IMG/VR virus record: IMGVR_UViG_3300026521_000003
Span: 225,881 to 289,880 of that record
DNA: 64,000 nucleotides
Source of the DNA: a virus
Direction: 5' to 3' (one strand)
Shown: positions 14,833 to 24,545 of the stretch, piece by piece
How positions within the stretch are numbered: the first letter of the stretch is position 1
Layout of the letters: each line of letters begins with the position of its first letter
Made by a program: the position numbers and the translations under genes
The notes under the pieces: generated by a model
What the model was told of the DNA's origin: nothing
The model's input: the letters and a program-made list of their open reading frames with translations, nothing else
Databases searched by the model: none

Positions 14833-16374
14833 ATGAGAAAAAATGCAATTCAAACTAAAGAAAATATACGAGAATGGGTAAAGAATCATTTAGATTCATT
14901 CCCTTTTAAAATGAGTATTGAAGAATATGATAATTTAACGGATGGATTAAAATCATTAATTGAAAATAAATTGATTTCTATTCATAATAAGCAATACCCT
15001 AATAAAACAAAAGATTCATGGAGACATGACTATAAATTTACTAAAACAGAATTAAATAAACTTAAAATTCCAGACCCGTTTTTACCTCCAAGTAGTTTAA
15101 AACGTATTGAAAGTGGGTTGATTAAAGCTAGACAAATAGCTGAAGATAATAAACCTATTAAGTGGGTTGATATTAATGAACGTTTAAAAAAGAATTTTAA
15201 AAAATGGGTAGATGAATACGCTGAAACATTTGATGAAGACTTTCTTGGAAGATATTTTGATGATTTACCTGAAGATATAAAATTAGAATGGATTACACTA
15301 ATGGGTAAAAAGTTTGGTTTAAAAACTCCAGGAGCATTAAAAAAAGGTTTTATTTCAGCAAAAGATATGATTGACCAAGTCCAACATATGAGAATTCCTA
15401 ATAATATTCATAATGCTATATTAGATGTATTGCCGGAATCAGCATTTTTACAAACTACTAATAAATCTGATATGAAAAACTGGGATGCAAAAGAACAAGT
15501 TGCTTTTACGAAATCATTATCTCAAGAAGAATTAAAAGCAGCACGAGAAAATAGAAAAATTGATAAAAAGCGAGTAAAACTACTAGCTAAAGCTAGAACT
15601 ATTAAAAGTTTAGAATCTTATCAAGAACTTCTTTCAGATCCTCTATTTGATAGAGATATGCTTGAAACGATTATTAAACGTATGGAGCGAAAAACAGCTT
15701 TTGATAATGGTTGGGGAGATCAAAATAAAAAAGAAATTCTGAAATTGATTGTTACTCATCCTTTCTTATCATATGAAGATTTAAAAAGAATAGAAAAAGT
15801 AAAAGCCCCAAATTATTATGCAGGTTCACAAAAAGAGTATGTTTCAAAAGAATTAAATACTGCTCTAGCATCTAAAAAAGATTTACCTGAAAGTGATCTA
15901 ATGAAGATGGTAAAAAAGCAGCAATTCGATATTAAAGTAATTGCATCTAAAAGAGATTTAAAAGAAGAAAATAGAGAAATCTTGATTACATATACTATAA
16001 AGCATCACTCACATATGCCAGCTCAATTAGAAGAAGTATTTTCTAATTTAAAGATTAAAAAAGATAAGTATAAAAAGGAAATTATAGAAGCATTATATTC
16101 AAAATATATAGAGAAAAATTGGTTAGCTAACGGAATCCGATTCTTAGAGGTTGTAGATAAATATAATTGGCTGTCTGAAATTGATGAAGAATTAAAATCA
16201 AAAATAGCAAGATCATTAGTTAAGAACTATAAAGATAATAGGATTAGTCAAGATAGATTAATAAAAATGCTAAACAAAATATCTGCAGGTGCGGATTATT
16301 TAATGAAACTATATGAAGAAACTGGCGATGACGCTTTCTTACCAACTGATGTTAAAGACATTTTTATATTTTAG
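14833..16374 (+). CDS. A-tail protein, long helical-repeat protein
   Basis: 513 residues, the largest array member. Lys-rich and helical throughout. Repeats of the form THPFLSYEDLKRIE (about 300), SKKDLPESDLMKMVKK and SKRDLKEENREILI (about 350-390) resemble LRV/HEAT units. It ends YEETGDDAFLPTDVKDIFIF. The basic surface would suit nucleic-acid or protein scaffolding. Function unknown. Confidence 0.8.
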   Translation: MRKNAIQTKENIREWVKNHLDSFPFKMSIEEYDNLTDGLKSLIENKLISIHNKQYPNKTKDSWRHDYKFTKTELNKLKIPDPFLPPSSLKRIESGLIKARQIAEDNKPIKWVDINERLKKNFKKWVDEYAETFDEDFLGRYFDDLPEDIKLEWITLMGKKFGLKTPGALKKGFISAKDMIDQVQHMRIPNNIHNAILDVLPESAFLQTTNKSDMKNWDAKEQVAFTKSLSQEELKAARENRKIDKKRVKLLAKARTIKSLESYQELLSDPLFDRDMLETIIKRMERKTAFDNGWGDQNKKEILKLIVTHPFLSYEDLKRIEKVKAPNYYAGSQKEYVSKELNTALASKKDLPESDLMKMVKKQQFDIKVIASKRDLKEENREILITYTIKHHSHMPAQLEEVFSNLKIKKDKYKKEIIEALYSKYIEKNWLANGIRFLEVVDKYNWLSEIDEELKSKIARSLVKNYKDNRISQDRLIKMLNKISAGADYLMKLYEETGDDAFLPTDVKDIFIF

Positions 16375-16382
16375 GTGATATT

Positions 16383-16856
16383 GTGGAAAATGATTACAAA
16401 ATTTTATTAAATGATATTAAACAAAGTGCTAAGGGTAAAATGGTTTTTAATTCAAAAGAGATTGTGAGTCAAGAAATGTTAAGTCCTCAATTAGCAAGAA
16501 TAGCTATTGATTTAGTTACATCAAGAAGAGGAAATGAAATCTATGAACTTGCTCCAGCTGTAGCCGTAGAGATCAATGACCCAATGGTTAAAGATCATAT
16601 TTTAGATGAAATTCTTAAAAACTATTTAAATAGGCAATCGGCACCAACAGCAATTATTGAATTTCTTATTAAAAATGCTAATAAATTAGACATTGGTCTA
16701 ATGGAAAAAATTTATGATACATCGGATGAAGATTTTAAACTTTTTTTAAGAAATATAGGACAAAAGTTTAGAGAAGATTTTAATATAAAAGTATATAATG
16801 AAACTGGCGACAAATCATATTTGCCAGAAGAAGTAGCAAGTATATTTATTTTTTAA
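16383..16856 (+). CDS. A-tail protein, 157 aa
   Basis: GTG start with TAGGTGAT upstream. Helical, with LAPAVAVEINDPMVKDHILD near 55 and SAPTAIIEFLIKNANKL near 86, an arrangement like two HEAT-type hairpins. It ends YNETGDKSYLPEEVASIFIF, where Ala-Ser replaces the usual Lys-Asp. Function unknown. Confidence 0.75.
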   Translation: MENDYKILLNDIKQSAKGKMVFNSKEIVSQEMLSPQLARIAIDLVTSRRGNEIYELAPAVAVEINDPMVKDHILDEILKNYLNRQSAPTAIIEFLIKNANKLDIGLMEKIYDTSDEDFKLFLRNIGQKFREDFNIKVYNETGDKSYLPEEVASIFIF

Positions 16857-16866
16857 AGGATAAAAA

Positions 16867-17751
16867 ATGTTTGAAATAGATGAAATGGTATATAAATTAA
16901 GAAGTATTATTGATTATGATACAGCGATAAAATATTATAACGATGAAATAAAAATAAAGTTAAATCATGACTTTCAATATGCAGAATTATTACGCAAATA
17001 TTTAGATAAAACAACAGCTTTAAAATATTGGCAAATTGGATTTGATATAGTATCTGATATAGATTCTGAATCACTTTGGTCTGATTTTGTATATCTATTA
17101 AATTCTAAATTAGCTTCTAAAAATAAAAATATCCCTTGGTTAGCATCAATGGTAAGTAATCTATCAAAAAAAATTAAAGTTGGGCATAATCTTGAAACAT
17201 TAATTATGTTATTTATTAATGTTAATTTGTTCCGATTTTATATAAAAGAAGTTCATCCAAAGTTAGACCAAGATGATTCCTATTGGGCAATATCTTCAGC
17301 AAGTAAAAATATGAATTTAAATAATATCGATGAATTAGTTGAAATAGCAGATTATAAGCTTTTTGAACGTATTTTAAACAATGATAAGGTAATGCCTGAA
17401 AATAAATTAAGATTATTAGAGTTGTTTTTAAGAAAAACTCAATTTGGTGTTAAAAATTTTAGTAGTCTGGATTTTTTATTTTTGCTTGAAAATCATCGTC
17501 GATGGTTTAATAATGTAAATGTTATGAATTCAACAACAGCAGCATATAGAAATTTATTACCTGATGAAAGTGTTGCAAAATTATTAACTGAAATTATAAT
17601 GGATGGAGATTTTACAGATGAATCTAAATACTTATGGCTATCAAGTATGTATCAATATAAATTAAATGATACAATGGGAGTAGCATTGTATGGATTAACT
17701 CAAGATGTTAAATATCTAACAGATGAAATTAAAGATATATTTGTATTTTAA
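16867..17751 (+). CDS. A-tail protein, 294 aa, helical
   Basis: Hydrophobic helices throughout (LETLIMLFINVNLFRFYI near 116). No membrane topology is convincing because charged residues interrupt each. It ends YGLTQDVKYLTDEIKDIFVF with Leu-Thr in place of Leu-Pro. The AAAGGATAAAAA leader is almost the same as that of 19119. Function unknown. Confidence 0.75.
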   Translation: MFEIDEMVYKLRSIIDYDTAIKYYNDEIKIKLNHDFQYAELLRKYLDKTTALKYWQIGFDIVSDIDSESLWSDFVYLLNSKLASKNKNIPWLASMVSNLSKKIKVGHNLETLIMLFINVNLFRFYIKEVHPKLDQDDSYWAISSASKNMNLNNIDELVEIADYKLFERILNNDKVMPENKLRLLELFLRKTQFGVKNFSSLDFLFLLENHRRWFNNVNVMNSTTAAYRNLLPDESVAKLLTEIIMDGDFTDESKYLWLSSMYQYKLNDTMGVALYGLTQDVKYLTDEIKDIFVF

Positions 17752-17762
17752 GGATGTAAATT

Positions 17763-18278
17763 ATGAGATATAAAATAAGTAGTAAATTATTGTCGGATAT
17801 TGTATCTAGTTATCAAGAGAGTATGAGATTGAGTGTTGGTCCAGAAATTAAATTTGTAGATGCAGAAATTGAACATCTTACATGGGATGTACTTTTAGAA
17901 GAACCTATTTTTCTAATTAATTATTATGGCTTTGATGAAGATATTTATGATTCTGATGGGTTTTTCTTTTGTCGGGATATTATTGGTTTTTCGATGGATG
18001 ATGAAAGTGAAAATGAATTAGAACGTAGATTTGGTGTAGATAATGAAAAAGTTGAAAAACTATTTATTGAACTTTTTAAAGAATTTATATCAAATAATAG
18101 TTTACCAACTATGGACATTATAGAAGAAATTTATTATTACAATTATAATTTAATTAAGATAATGAATGATATTGAATTTTTTAATAAGTTAGAAAATGAA
18201 GAAAAAGAGTACCTTTATAAAGTTACGAATGATACTTTATTTTTACCAAAAGACGTAACTGATATATTTGTATTTTAA
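17763..18278 (+). CDS. A-tail protein, 171 aa, acidic
   Basis: The N-terminal 90 residues look alpha/beta with many aspartates and aromatics (FLINYYGFDEDIYDSDGFFF). The C-terminal half is an acidic helix bundle. It ends YKVTNDTLFLPKDVTDIFVF. The N-terminal domain differs from the repeat proteins around it, so the tail is modular. Function unknown. Confidence 0.75.
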   Translation: MRYKISSKLLSDIVSSYQESMRLSVGPEIKFVDAEIEHLTWDVLLEEPIFLINYYGFDEDIYDSDGFFFCRDIIGFSMDDESENELERRFGVDNEKVEKLFIELFKEFISNNSLPTMDIIEEIYYYNYNLIKIMNDIEFFNKLENEEKEYLYKVTNDTLFLPKDVTDIFVF

Positions 18279-18292
18279 TAAGAGGCTTAAAA

Positions 18293-19108
18293 ATGACTAG
18301 AAGAAAACCAAGAAGTTTGCGAGGTAGAGTAGCAAAGAGAGGATTTAGAGAATTATCATATGATGATAAATTAGATTATATAAATAATTCACATCAAGCA
18401 GTAAGTGAATTTAGATCATATCCTGAAGATTTTTATAATTTTCTTGATAAGATTGATTGGCATAATGTAGATTTTTGTAAAGCTTTACGGAGACCAAAGG
18501 AATTAAAACTTCTTTTAGATCAAAAACTTTTAGACCAAAAGGCTATCGATATAATATTTTTAAATACTCATTTCTTCCCTATCTTTAAAAATCTAATTAA
18601 ATTAACTAGTGAATCTAATAGTGTTATTACTAAACGTATGCTGGAATTTTTAAAGCGAGATTTTGAAAGTCAAGAACCAAAGCATAAGTTATTTAAAAAA
18701 TTAGATAAAGAGGGAATAATAGATTGGGATGTTTTGAATATGCATAGTTATTTCCAAAGTTATATGAGTTATATTTTTGGAAACTATGAGTCTTATACAG
18801 ATTTCGCCAATTATTTGCTAGATTCGGATAAAATTAGTTTAAATGGTGAAACTGAACGTAGTATTTGGCATACGTTTGATATTGATTTAATGATTAAATT
18901 ATTAAAAAAAGATAGAAAAATAGCAACTACCCCAAATGTCTTTTTAGATAATGGGAATATTGATGAATTTTTTGATAAATGGCCTAAAGATAAAGTACAG
19001 GAATTTATAAAACTAGTTAATGATAGACCGGAACTTCAAAACTGTATTATTGAAAATGCATACATATCATTATTACCAGAAGAAGTAGCAAATATATTTG
19101 TTTTTTAA
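18293..19108 (+). CDS. A-tail protein with basic N-terminus, 271 aa
   Basis: Begins with an Arg-rich peptide (TRRKPRSLRGRVAKRGFREL), unusual in the array and likely to bind nucleic acid or act as an address. A helical body follows (WHNVDFCKALRRPKELKLLL near 50). The tail is shortened: ISLLPEEVANIFVF without the Y-x-x-T-x-D part. Function unknown. Confidence 0.75.
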   Translation: MTRRKPRSLRGRVAKRGFRELSYDDKLDYINNSHQAVSEFRSYPEDFYNFLDKIDWHNVDFCKALRRPKELKLLLDQKLLDQKAIDIIFLNTHFFPIFKNLIKLTSESNSVITKRMLEFLKRDFESQEPKHKLFKKLDKEGIIDWDVLNMHSYFQSYMSYIFGNYESYTDFANYLLDSDKISLNGETERSIWHTFDIDLMIKLLKKDRKIATTPNVFLDNGNIDEFFDKWPKDKVQEFIKLVNDRPELQNCIIENAYISLLPEEVANIFVF

Positions 19109-19118
19109 AGGATAAAAA

Positions 19119-19757
19119 ATGTTTAAATGGGATAATTCAAAAGATTATGATGCAAATGTATTTGATTATATAGTCTATTCTGATCCAGAGAAATTGGTAC
19201 AAACTTTTTATAAAGATTTATCTCTAAGAGTTGAGTTTGAAACATCGGATCCAAATAGACATATGCCAATGGTTATTAGTACTAATTCAATAATTGAAAC
19301 TTTATTGCAAGAATTTCATGATGTTTTCACAGAACAAGAATTAATAAAGATGGTTAAATTATTATTTAAATTAGATTATGAAGATAAGTATTTTATTATC
19401 CGTACTTTAAATAGAAATTTTTTGCATAATGAACTAACTATTGATAATTATATGCTTTGTCGTATTATTGAAAAAGTAACACCTAGTAAAAATATATTTA
19501 CATCTGATATTGTTGATTTGATGCATAGGAGTAAGCAATTTATTATACCTTATTTAACAGCATTTAAATATCGATTGTCCAATCATGATAAACATTTTCT
19601 TTATACTGAATTTACTGAAGATTTTTCTGGTATGTTTGATAAAAAAATAACATACTGGATTATGGATAATATTGATGGTATTAGTAAAATGGTTATAGAT
19701 TCTGGAGAAGAACTCATTTATATACCAAAAGAAGTTAGAGAAATTTTTATTTTTTAA
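19119..19757 (+). CDS. A-tail protein, 212 aa
   Basis: Helical, with VKLLFKLDYEDKYFIIRTLN and a repeat-like element around residue 95. It ends EELIYIPKEVREIFIF with Ile for Leu before Pro. A 48-bp gap follows (19758-19805) containing an AT-rich ATTTAATATAATTA run and AAGAGG, so transcription may restart there. Confidence 0.75.
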   Translation: MFKWDNSKDYDANVFDYIVYSDPEKLVQTFYKDLSLRVEFETSDPNRHMPMVISTNSIIETLLQEFHDVFTEQELIKMVKLLFKLDYEDKYFIIRTLNRNFLHNELTIDNYMLCRIIEKVTPSKNIFTSDIVDLMHRSKQFIIPYLTAFKYRLSNHDKHFLYTEFTEDFSGMFDKKITYWIMDNIDGISKMVIDSGEELIYIPKEVREIFIF

Positions 19758-19805
19758 GAGAAATTAAGGATATATTTAATATAATTAAAAATAAGAGGAA
19801 TTAAA

Positions 19806-20513
19806 ATGAGAACGGAAATAGAAATACTTGCAGAAATTGAATCAGGTAAGATTACAATAACTGATGCATTAGAAGAAGTTCATGAAACCGGTGCATACTT
19901 ACTAATACAAAAAATTGCTAATATGGAATTGACTAAATCCGAAAGATTATTATTAATATCTCTTATACCACAAGTAGATGATGTCTTGAGTCTTAAAAAT
20001 TTCTTTTTAACTTTAAAAAGTCATGATGAAATAAAATTATTTTTAGAAGAATGTAATAAATCAAATATTAGTACAAGTATATATTATGCTCTTATGATAC
20101 GGAATGATATAGATAAAAAAATCTACTTTCGTCCTATAATTGATGCCCTTGCGGGAAGAAGCCAAGAATTTGTGGGGTTGATAAAGAAACTGATAAAAAA
20201 AATAGATAATATTTTATTATCTGATATTGAATATCTTTATAAAAATGCTGCAAGAAGGGATTTTGCTAATATTATCAACGAACATATATCAATTTTTTCA
20301 GAGGATATCATCAAGTACATTTTTGGAATTGTAAAGGATATGGAAGATAAAAATCCTCCAGTTTCAAGACTATTACTTCATGCTTTAGATGTTCAAATTA
20401 TGGACAATCCAAGAAAATATAGTTTTGAAGATGAATTTAAAATGTATATGTATGAATTTACTGGAAATGATGAATACTTGCCAGACGATATAAAAACGAT
20501 TTTTATATATTAA
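19806..20513 (+). CDS. A-tail protein, 235 aa, HEAT-like
   Basis: Helical hairpins of about 30-35 residues (KITITDALEEVHETGAYLLI, TKSERLLLISLIPQVDDVLS). It ends YEFTGNDEYLPDDIKTIFIY, one of two members with Tyr as last residue (the other is the next gene). The following AAAGGGGGT is an unusually strong ribosome site. Function unknown. Confidence 0.75.
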   Translation: MRTEIEILAEIESGKITITDALEEVHETGAYLLIQKIANMELTKSERLLLISLIPQVDDVLSLKNFFLTLKSHDEIKLFLEECNKSNISTSIYYALMIRNDIDKKIYFRPIIDALAGRSQEFVGLIKKLIKKIDNILLSDIEYLYKNAARRDFANIINEHISIFSEDIIKYIFGIVKDMEDKNPPVSRLLLHALDVQIMDNPRKYSFEDEFKMYMYEFTGNDEYLPDDIKTIFIY

Positions 20514-20523
20514 AGGGGGTTTA

Positions 20524-21195
20524 GTGTTATCTAATAATAAAATTAAATTTTATAATGAAAACATACGTAAACCCCTAGAACTTCTTGGTTTTAACTCTAT
20601 TCCAAGAGGTGAAACTTACAATGAATTTTCTAAAGGTCGTAATTATAAATATAATGCGTTGATGCATATTTCTGTTCAAGTAGATTTTGAAAAATTATTA
20701 TTTAAATATCGTCTTAGCTTTCCGTGGTATAGTAATTTTTCAACTATTCCAATTGCATATAAAATACTACTTTTACCTAAAAGAGAAATAGTTGTAGAAT
20801 TATCAAAAGAGAATTATCAACAAGAATTAGAAAATATTTTTTCCGAAATTGTGGACCAATTAGAAAAAAATAAAAAAGAATTTGATATTATGATTCGAGA
20901 AAAATTAAATGAAGTAGATGAAAATAGTATAGCTAAATTATTTACACCTATCAATACACCAATACTACTAAATTATTTAGATTTAGAATATACAGATTAT
21001 ATCAAAATTATTTTTAGTTTAAGAAAAAGATTAAAGAATTATACTGAAAAAATAACTATTCTTTTTATGCATAACATGTCTAAAAAGGGATTGAGACTTT
21101 CAACTTCTGATTTAGAATTATTAGAAACTATTGAGTATAATAGTTCTATAAAATTTTCTCAACTTGAGGAACTTAAATCTATTTTTATATATTAA
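20524..21195 (+). CDS. A-tail protein, 223 aa, beta-rich front
   Basis: GTG start after AAAGGGGGT. The first 100 residues appear beta-rich with amphipathic strands (ALMHISVQVDFEKLLFKYRL, REIVVELSKE). A long helix and a helical C-terminal domain follow. The tail is reduced to LEELKSIFIY. This front domain resembles in layout those at 30797, 36811, 39010 and 42834. Function unknown. Confidence 0.75.
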   Translation: MLSNNKIKFYNENIRKPLELLGFNSIPRGETYNEFSKGRNYKYNALMHISVQVDFEKLLFKYRLSFPWYSNFSTIPIAYKILLLPKREIVVELSKENYQQELENIFSEIVDQLEKNKKEFDIMIREKLNEVDENSIAKLFTPINTPILLNYLDLEYTDYIKIIFSLRKRLKNYTEKITILFMHNMSKKGLRLSTSDLELLETIEYNSSIKFSQLEELKSIFIY

Positions 21196-21204
21196 AGGTA
21201 CATT

Positions 21205-22713
21205 ATGATACTAAAATCAATGAAAGTTTATGATAAAAAATGTTTATTAGAAAATGATCAGTTAGAATCCAGTATTGTAGATAAACTGGCTAATGATAGA
21301 TCAATCACTATTCGATATTGGGCTGTTTCTCATAAAAATATTAGTAGTCAGAGTTTATCTAGAGCATTGTTATCAAAAAAGAATTTTGATAGAGAACAGA
21401 TTTTATCTTCAATTTTATATAATAAAAAATTAGATTTTGAAACAAGATTAACATTCGTAGAAAAATATCTTCATAATATTGAAGTAGTACTAGATTTTTA
21501 TGATATAGTTTATAATACCTCTTTAGAGGAACGAAATCAAATAATAGAAATCTTTGTTAATCGATTATTATTAAAGCAGACTTTAAAATATGAATATTTT
21601 AAATATATTCCAAGTTATATAAATTTAGCGTTAGATGAATATTCTAAGATTTATGAAATATTTTTAAAGCGTGCACCATCAATTTTGTTAGTTACGCAAA
21701 ATGGTTTTGAAAGGGACAATCAAACATTTTCTAAAACTCAAATTAAGCAAATTTTTAAAGCTGTCGTGGATAATAATAAAAATTATGGATGTTTAGTATA
21801 TGATTTAGGACCTACATATTTAAAATCAATCCCATCACATTTTTTAAATTATGTGATAAAGACAAAAAATATAACAAAAAAAGAAATTGAACTTTTTTTA
21901 ATGAATGAAAATTTTAACGAAAAAATGATAATGAAAATCATTAATACTGTTGATTATGATGTACTACTAGAAATTGCTAGATCATCTATTTTAACAGAAG
22001 ATATTGAACAACGGATTTATAATAAAATAAAAACTCATGATATTGACAGTACTTTGTTCTATGCATTATTATCGAATCCAACTCATAATTTTGAAAGGTC
22101 ATATGATTTTATGGTAATGCATCATACTTATTTTACGATATCTTCAATTATGAAGTCTATTATAAGTTCAAATTACCCTGTTACATTAATTGATAAAGTC
22201 ATTAATGAAATCAAAATAGTGCATCCTTTAACAGCACTAGGTTTATATATAGTAGAAAATAATACATCAGAAATATATTTAAATAAAATTTGGGATAAGT
22301 ATTGGGATGGTCAAATCATTAGTTATACACCCAGATATAGAGCTTATAATAGGTTTGATAATAGTATAAAAGATACTTCATATATTATTCAGTTGATGAT
22401 TACAGAATCATCACTAAGTTATAAATTTGCGTATAAATATTATAAAGAGACTAATGAAGTTAGATATTGTAGGAATATATCGGAGTATAATTCTGATGAA
22501 ATAGATAGTATATGGTCAAGTGTTAGAGACACTAATATTTTTGAATATTCTAAGAGTTATTATAATGATGCATATTATATTGAAGATGTAAAAGTTGCGT
22601 TATTAGAATATGCAAAAGAGAATAATTTATCAAAATATATAGTTGATGAATATCAGATGTTTAATAATACAAAATATATTGCTAAGGAAGCATTAGACTT
22701 ATTTGAATTTTAG
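21205..22713 (+). CDS. A-tail protein, 502 aa, LRV-like repeats
   Basis: The N-terminus has a good LRV look (IVDKLANDRSITIRYWAVSH, KNISSQSLSRALLSKK, near residues 24-60). Related helical units continue to about 300, then a Tyr-rich region (about 350-480). It ends YIAKEALDLFEF, the most divergent tail in the array (Glu before the last Phe). Function unknown. Confidence 0.75.
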   Translation: MILKSMKVYDKKCLLENDQLESSIVDKLANDRSITIRYWAVSHKNISSQSLSRALLSKKNFDREQILSSILYNKKLDFETRLTFVEKYLHNIEVVLDFYDIVYNTSLEERNQIIEIFVNRLLLKQTLKYEYFKYIPSYINLALDEYSKIYEIFLKRAPSILLVTQNGFERDNQTFSKTQIKQIFKAVVDNNKNYGCLVYDLGPTYLKSIPSHFLNYVIKTKNITKKEIELFLMNENFNEKMIMKIINTVDYDVLLEIARSSILTEDIEQRIYNKIKTHDIDSTLFYALLSNPTHNFERSYDFMVMHHTYFTISSIMKSIISSNYPVTLIDKVINEIKIVHPLTALGLYIVENNTSEIYLNKIWDKYWDGQIISYTPRYRAYNRFDNSIKDTSYIIQLMITESSLSYKFAYKYYKETNEVRYCRNISEYNSDEIDSIWSSVRDTNIFEYSKSYYNDAYYIEDVKVALLEYAKENNLSKYIVDEYQMFNNTKYIAKEALDLFEF

Positions 22714-22723
22714 TGAGGATTAA

Positions 22724-23116
22724 ATGAAACTACATGAATTAAATGAAAAGGTTAAAATTGTTAATAAAAGTGATTTAGATATGTTTAGCAATTGGGATGC
22801 TAGATTTTGGATTGATATGGACGATTATATAGACACAGTAAAAAAAGAAGGTGTAGAAACGGCAATTACACTTGTATCAAAAACAATCAAGAAAATAGGT
22901 GAAGAAAATTATATCACCTTAAAAAATCTTGCAGATAAAGAGAAATTTGGTGTACCAGAGTTTAATAAAGCGATAGATACCAAACATTTAAAAAGTATTG
23001 ATGCTTCAAAAATAGTCATTCTTATGGATTTAGTTGATCGACGTGCTAAGATACGTAAAAGTAAATTGGAATCTGAACTTAAAAAGATTCAAAAACAAAT
23101 TGATATGCTGGGGTAA
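22724..23116 (+). CDS. Propeptide-type protein, 130 aa, no A-tail
   Basis: Begins MKLHELNEK, matching the M-K-[LI]-x-x-L-x-E capsid-targeting-like peptide, and lacks the shared C-terminal tail. The body is helical and Lys-rich, with a coiled coil at the end (KSKLESELKKIQKQIDML). It interrupts the A-tail array together with the next gene. A packaged internal head protein is a reasonable guess. Confidence 0.7.
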   Translation: MKLHELNEKVKIVNKSDLDMFSNWDARFWIDMDDYIDTVKKEGVETAITLVSKTIKKIGEENYITLKNLADKEKFGVPEFNKAIDTKHLKSIDASKIVILMDLVDRRAKIRKSKLESELKKIQKQIDMLG

Positions 23117-23119
23117 AAA

Positions 23120-23311
23120 ATGAAAATAAAAGATTTAAATGAAATGTTTTTAAGTGGTAATCTAGACGCTGCTCTGGATTGGGATGAAACTCCTTCAGAT
23201 GTTAAGGATATGGATGGTAATCCAAGTAAATTACCTATTCAAATACCTAAAAAATTTAAAGTAAAATATAAGAAAAAACGAAACAAAAAAAATGACACAA
23301 AAGCAGTATGA
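23120..23311 (+). CDS. Small propeptide-type basic protein, 63 aa
   Basis: Begins MKIKDLNEMF. The middle is acidic (DWDETPSDVKDMDG) and the end strongly basic (KFKVKYKKKRNKKNDTK). A targeting-like peptide with a short basic tail recalls the small internal proteins of T4-like heads. It overlaps the next gene by 20 bases. Function inferred only from shape. Confidence 0.65.
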   Translation: MKIKDLNEMFLSGNLDAALDWDETPSDVKDMDGNPSKLPIQIPKKFKVKYKKKRNKKNDTKAV

Positions 23312-23960
23312 TCGAATAGTTGAACGTTCTAAAAGTTCAAGGTATTCTACAAGACAAAAAGTAGCAAAAGATCCGGATACACCTATTGAAATTGTAAACA
23401 ATTTAATTCTTGATGATGATTCTAGAGTTTCATTAGTTGCCGCATTAAATGGTAACATTGATGAGAGTACATTAGGACTTCTTTTAGAATCATACGATAT
23501 ATCTTCAAATATTTTTATTGAGATATATAAAAATAGAAATTTTAAAGAAAAATGGATCCCAAATTTTATCCGTATTTTGAAATCGCATAATATTTCTCCA
23601 ATGTTTATAATTTATTCTAATCGCTTTTTACAAAATATGGATGATTGGTTGAAAACTTTTGATGAAGTAATTAAAGTTCAAGAGGAAGTTGGTAGTTTAA
23701 TTACTGTTTCTATCTCAAATAAATTTTTTGTTGTATTTGTAAGAAAAGTAGGATATAATAAAAACATTTTTAAGTCTAAGGCTATATTAAAGATTTTAGA
23801 TACGTTCGGCGAATTATTTCATAATGTTTCTGGTGGTATATTTAGTGCTATATTAGAAAATATTGATGATGATGATCAGGAAGTAAGAAAAAAGATTTAT
23901 GAAATTACTAATGATTCAAAATACTTACCACAAATATTACAAGATGTATTTATATTCTAG
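23292..23960 (+). CDS. A-tail protein, LRV-like repeats, 222 aa
   Basis: The first 75 residues carry the clearest LRV pattern in the window: RQKVAKDPDTPIEIVNNLIL, then DDDSRVSLVAALNGNIDEST. Such repeats form right-handed solenoids. It ends YEITNDSKYLPQILQDVFIF; the same unusual PQILQDVFIF ending occurs at 37383, so these two tails share recent ancestry. The start lies within the preceding gene. Confidence 0.8.
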   Translation: MTQKQYDRIVERSKSSRYSTRQKVAKDPDTPIEIVNNLILDDDSRVSLVAALNGNIDESTLGLLLESYDISSNIFIEIYKNRNFKEKWIPNFIRILKSHNISPMFIIYSNRFLQNMDDWLKTFDEVIKVQEEVGSLITVSISNKFFVVFVRKVGYNKNIFKSKAILKILDTFGELFHNVSGGIFSAILENIDDDDQEVRKKIYEITNDSKYLPQILQDVFIF

Positions 23961-23969
23961 GAATTAATT

Positions 23970-24536
23970 ATGAAAATAAATCAAAAAGCAAAACAAAAAG
24001 AGAGAACGAGACTATTAAAATACATTAAAGATGATAATATTGATAGTGTAAAAGAGTTTTTATTGACCTATACTTATGATGACTTCGATAAGTTATTTAG
24101 GTATGCTTGTGAGAATGGTGAGAACGTTATAAAATATTTATTAGGTGAATTTGATGATTTTTATTCATCAGAAATTGATTCTGGATTAGTATTTTTAGTA
24201 CAAAAATTTCCAAAATTATTTTTAGAAATTCACAAAAAGTTCATAAATCAAAAAGGTTATAAAGATGCAGAAATAAGATTTATGAGAATTGCTGCTAGAT
24301 TTGGAAAAGAAGATTTATTCACTTATTTTATTAATGAACGAGGTATTGATCCGGCTCAACCAAAAAATGAATTATTATATAGTTTAATTAGAAAAACAAA
24401 AATATCTGCTTCAGGTAATAATATTCAAAGAATGATAGAAATACTTAAAAATGACCCTAGAGTTATAGAAGAAGCGGCAAAATGTAACCAAACTGATTTA
24501 TTGCCCGATGACATCAAAGATATGTTTGTATTTTAG
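23970..24536 (+). CDS. A-tail protein, ankyrin-like, 188 aa
   Basis: Ankyrin-like units: DSVKEFLLTYTYDDFDKLFR, YACENGENVIKYLLGEFDD and RIAARFGKEDLFTYFINERG (about residues 20-125). Such repeats bind proteins. It ends TDLLPDDIKDMFVF, where Met-Phe-Val-Phe brings it close to a D-M-F-x-F ending. Target unknown. Confidence 0.75.
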   Translation: MKINQKAKQKERTRLLKYIKDDNIDSVKEFLLTYTYDDFDKLFRYACENGENVIKYLLGEFDDFYSSEIDSGLVFLVQKFPKLFLEIHKKFINQKGYKDAEIRFMRIAARFGKEDLFTYFINERGIDPAQPKNELLYSLIRKTKISASGNNIQRMIEILKNDPRVIEEAAKCNQTDLLPDDIKDMFVF

Positions 24537-24545
24537 GGGATTTTT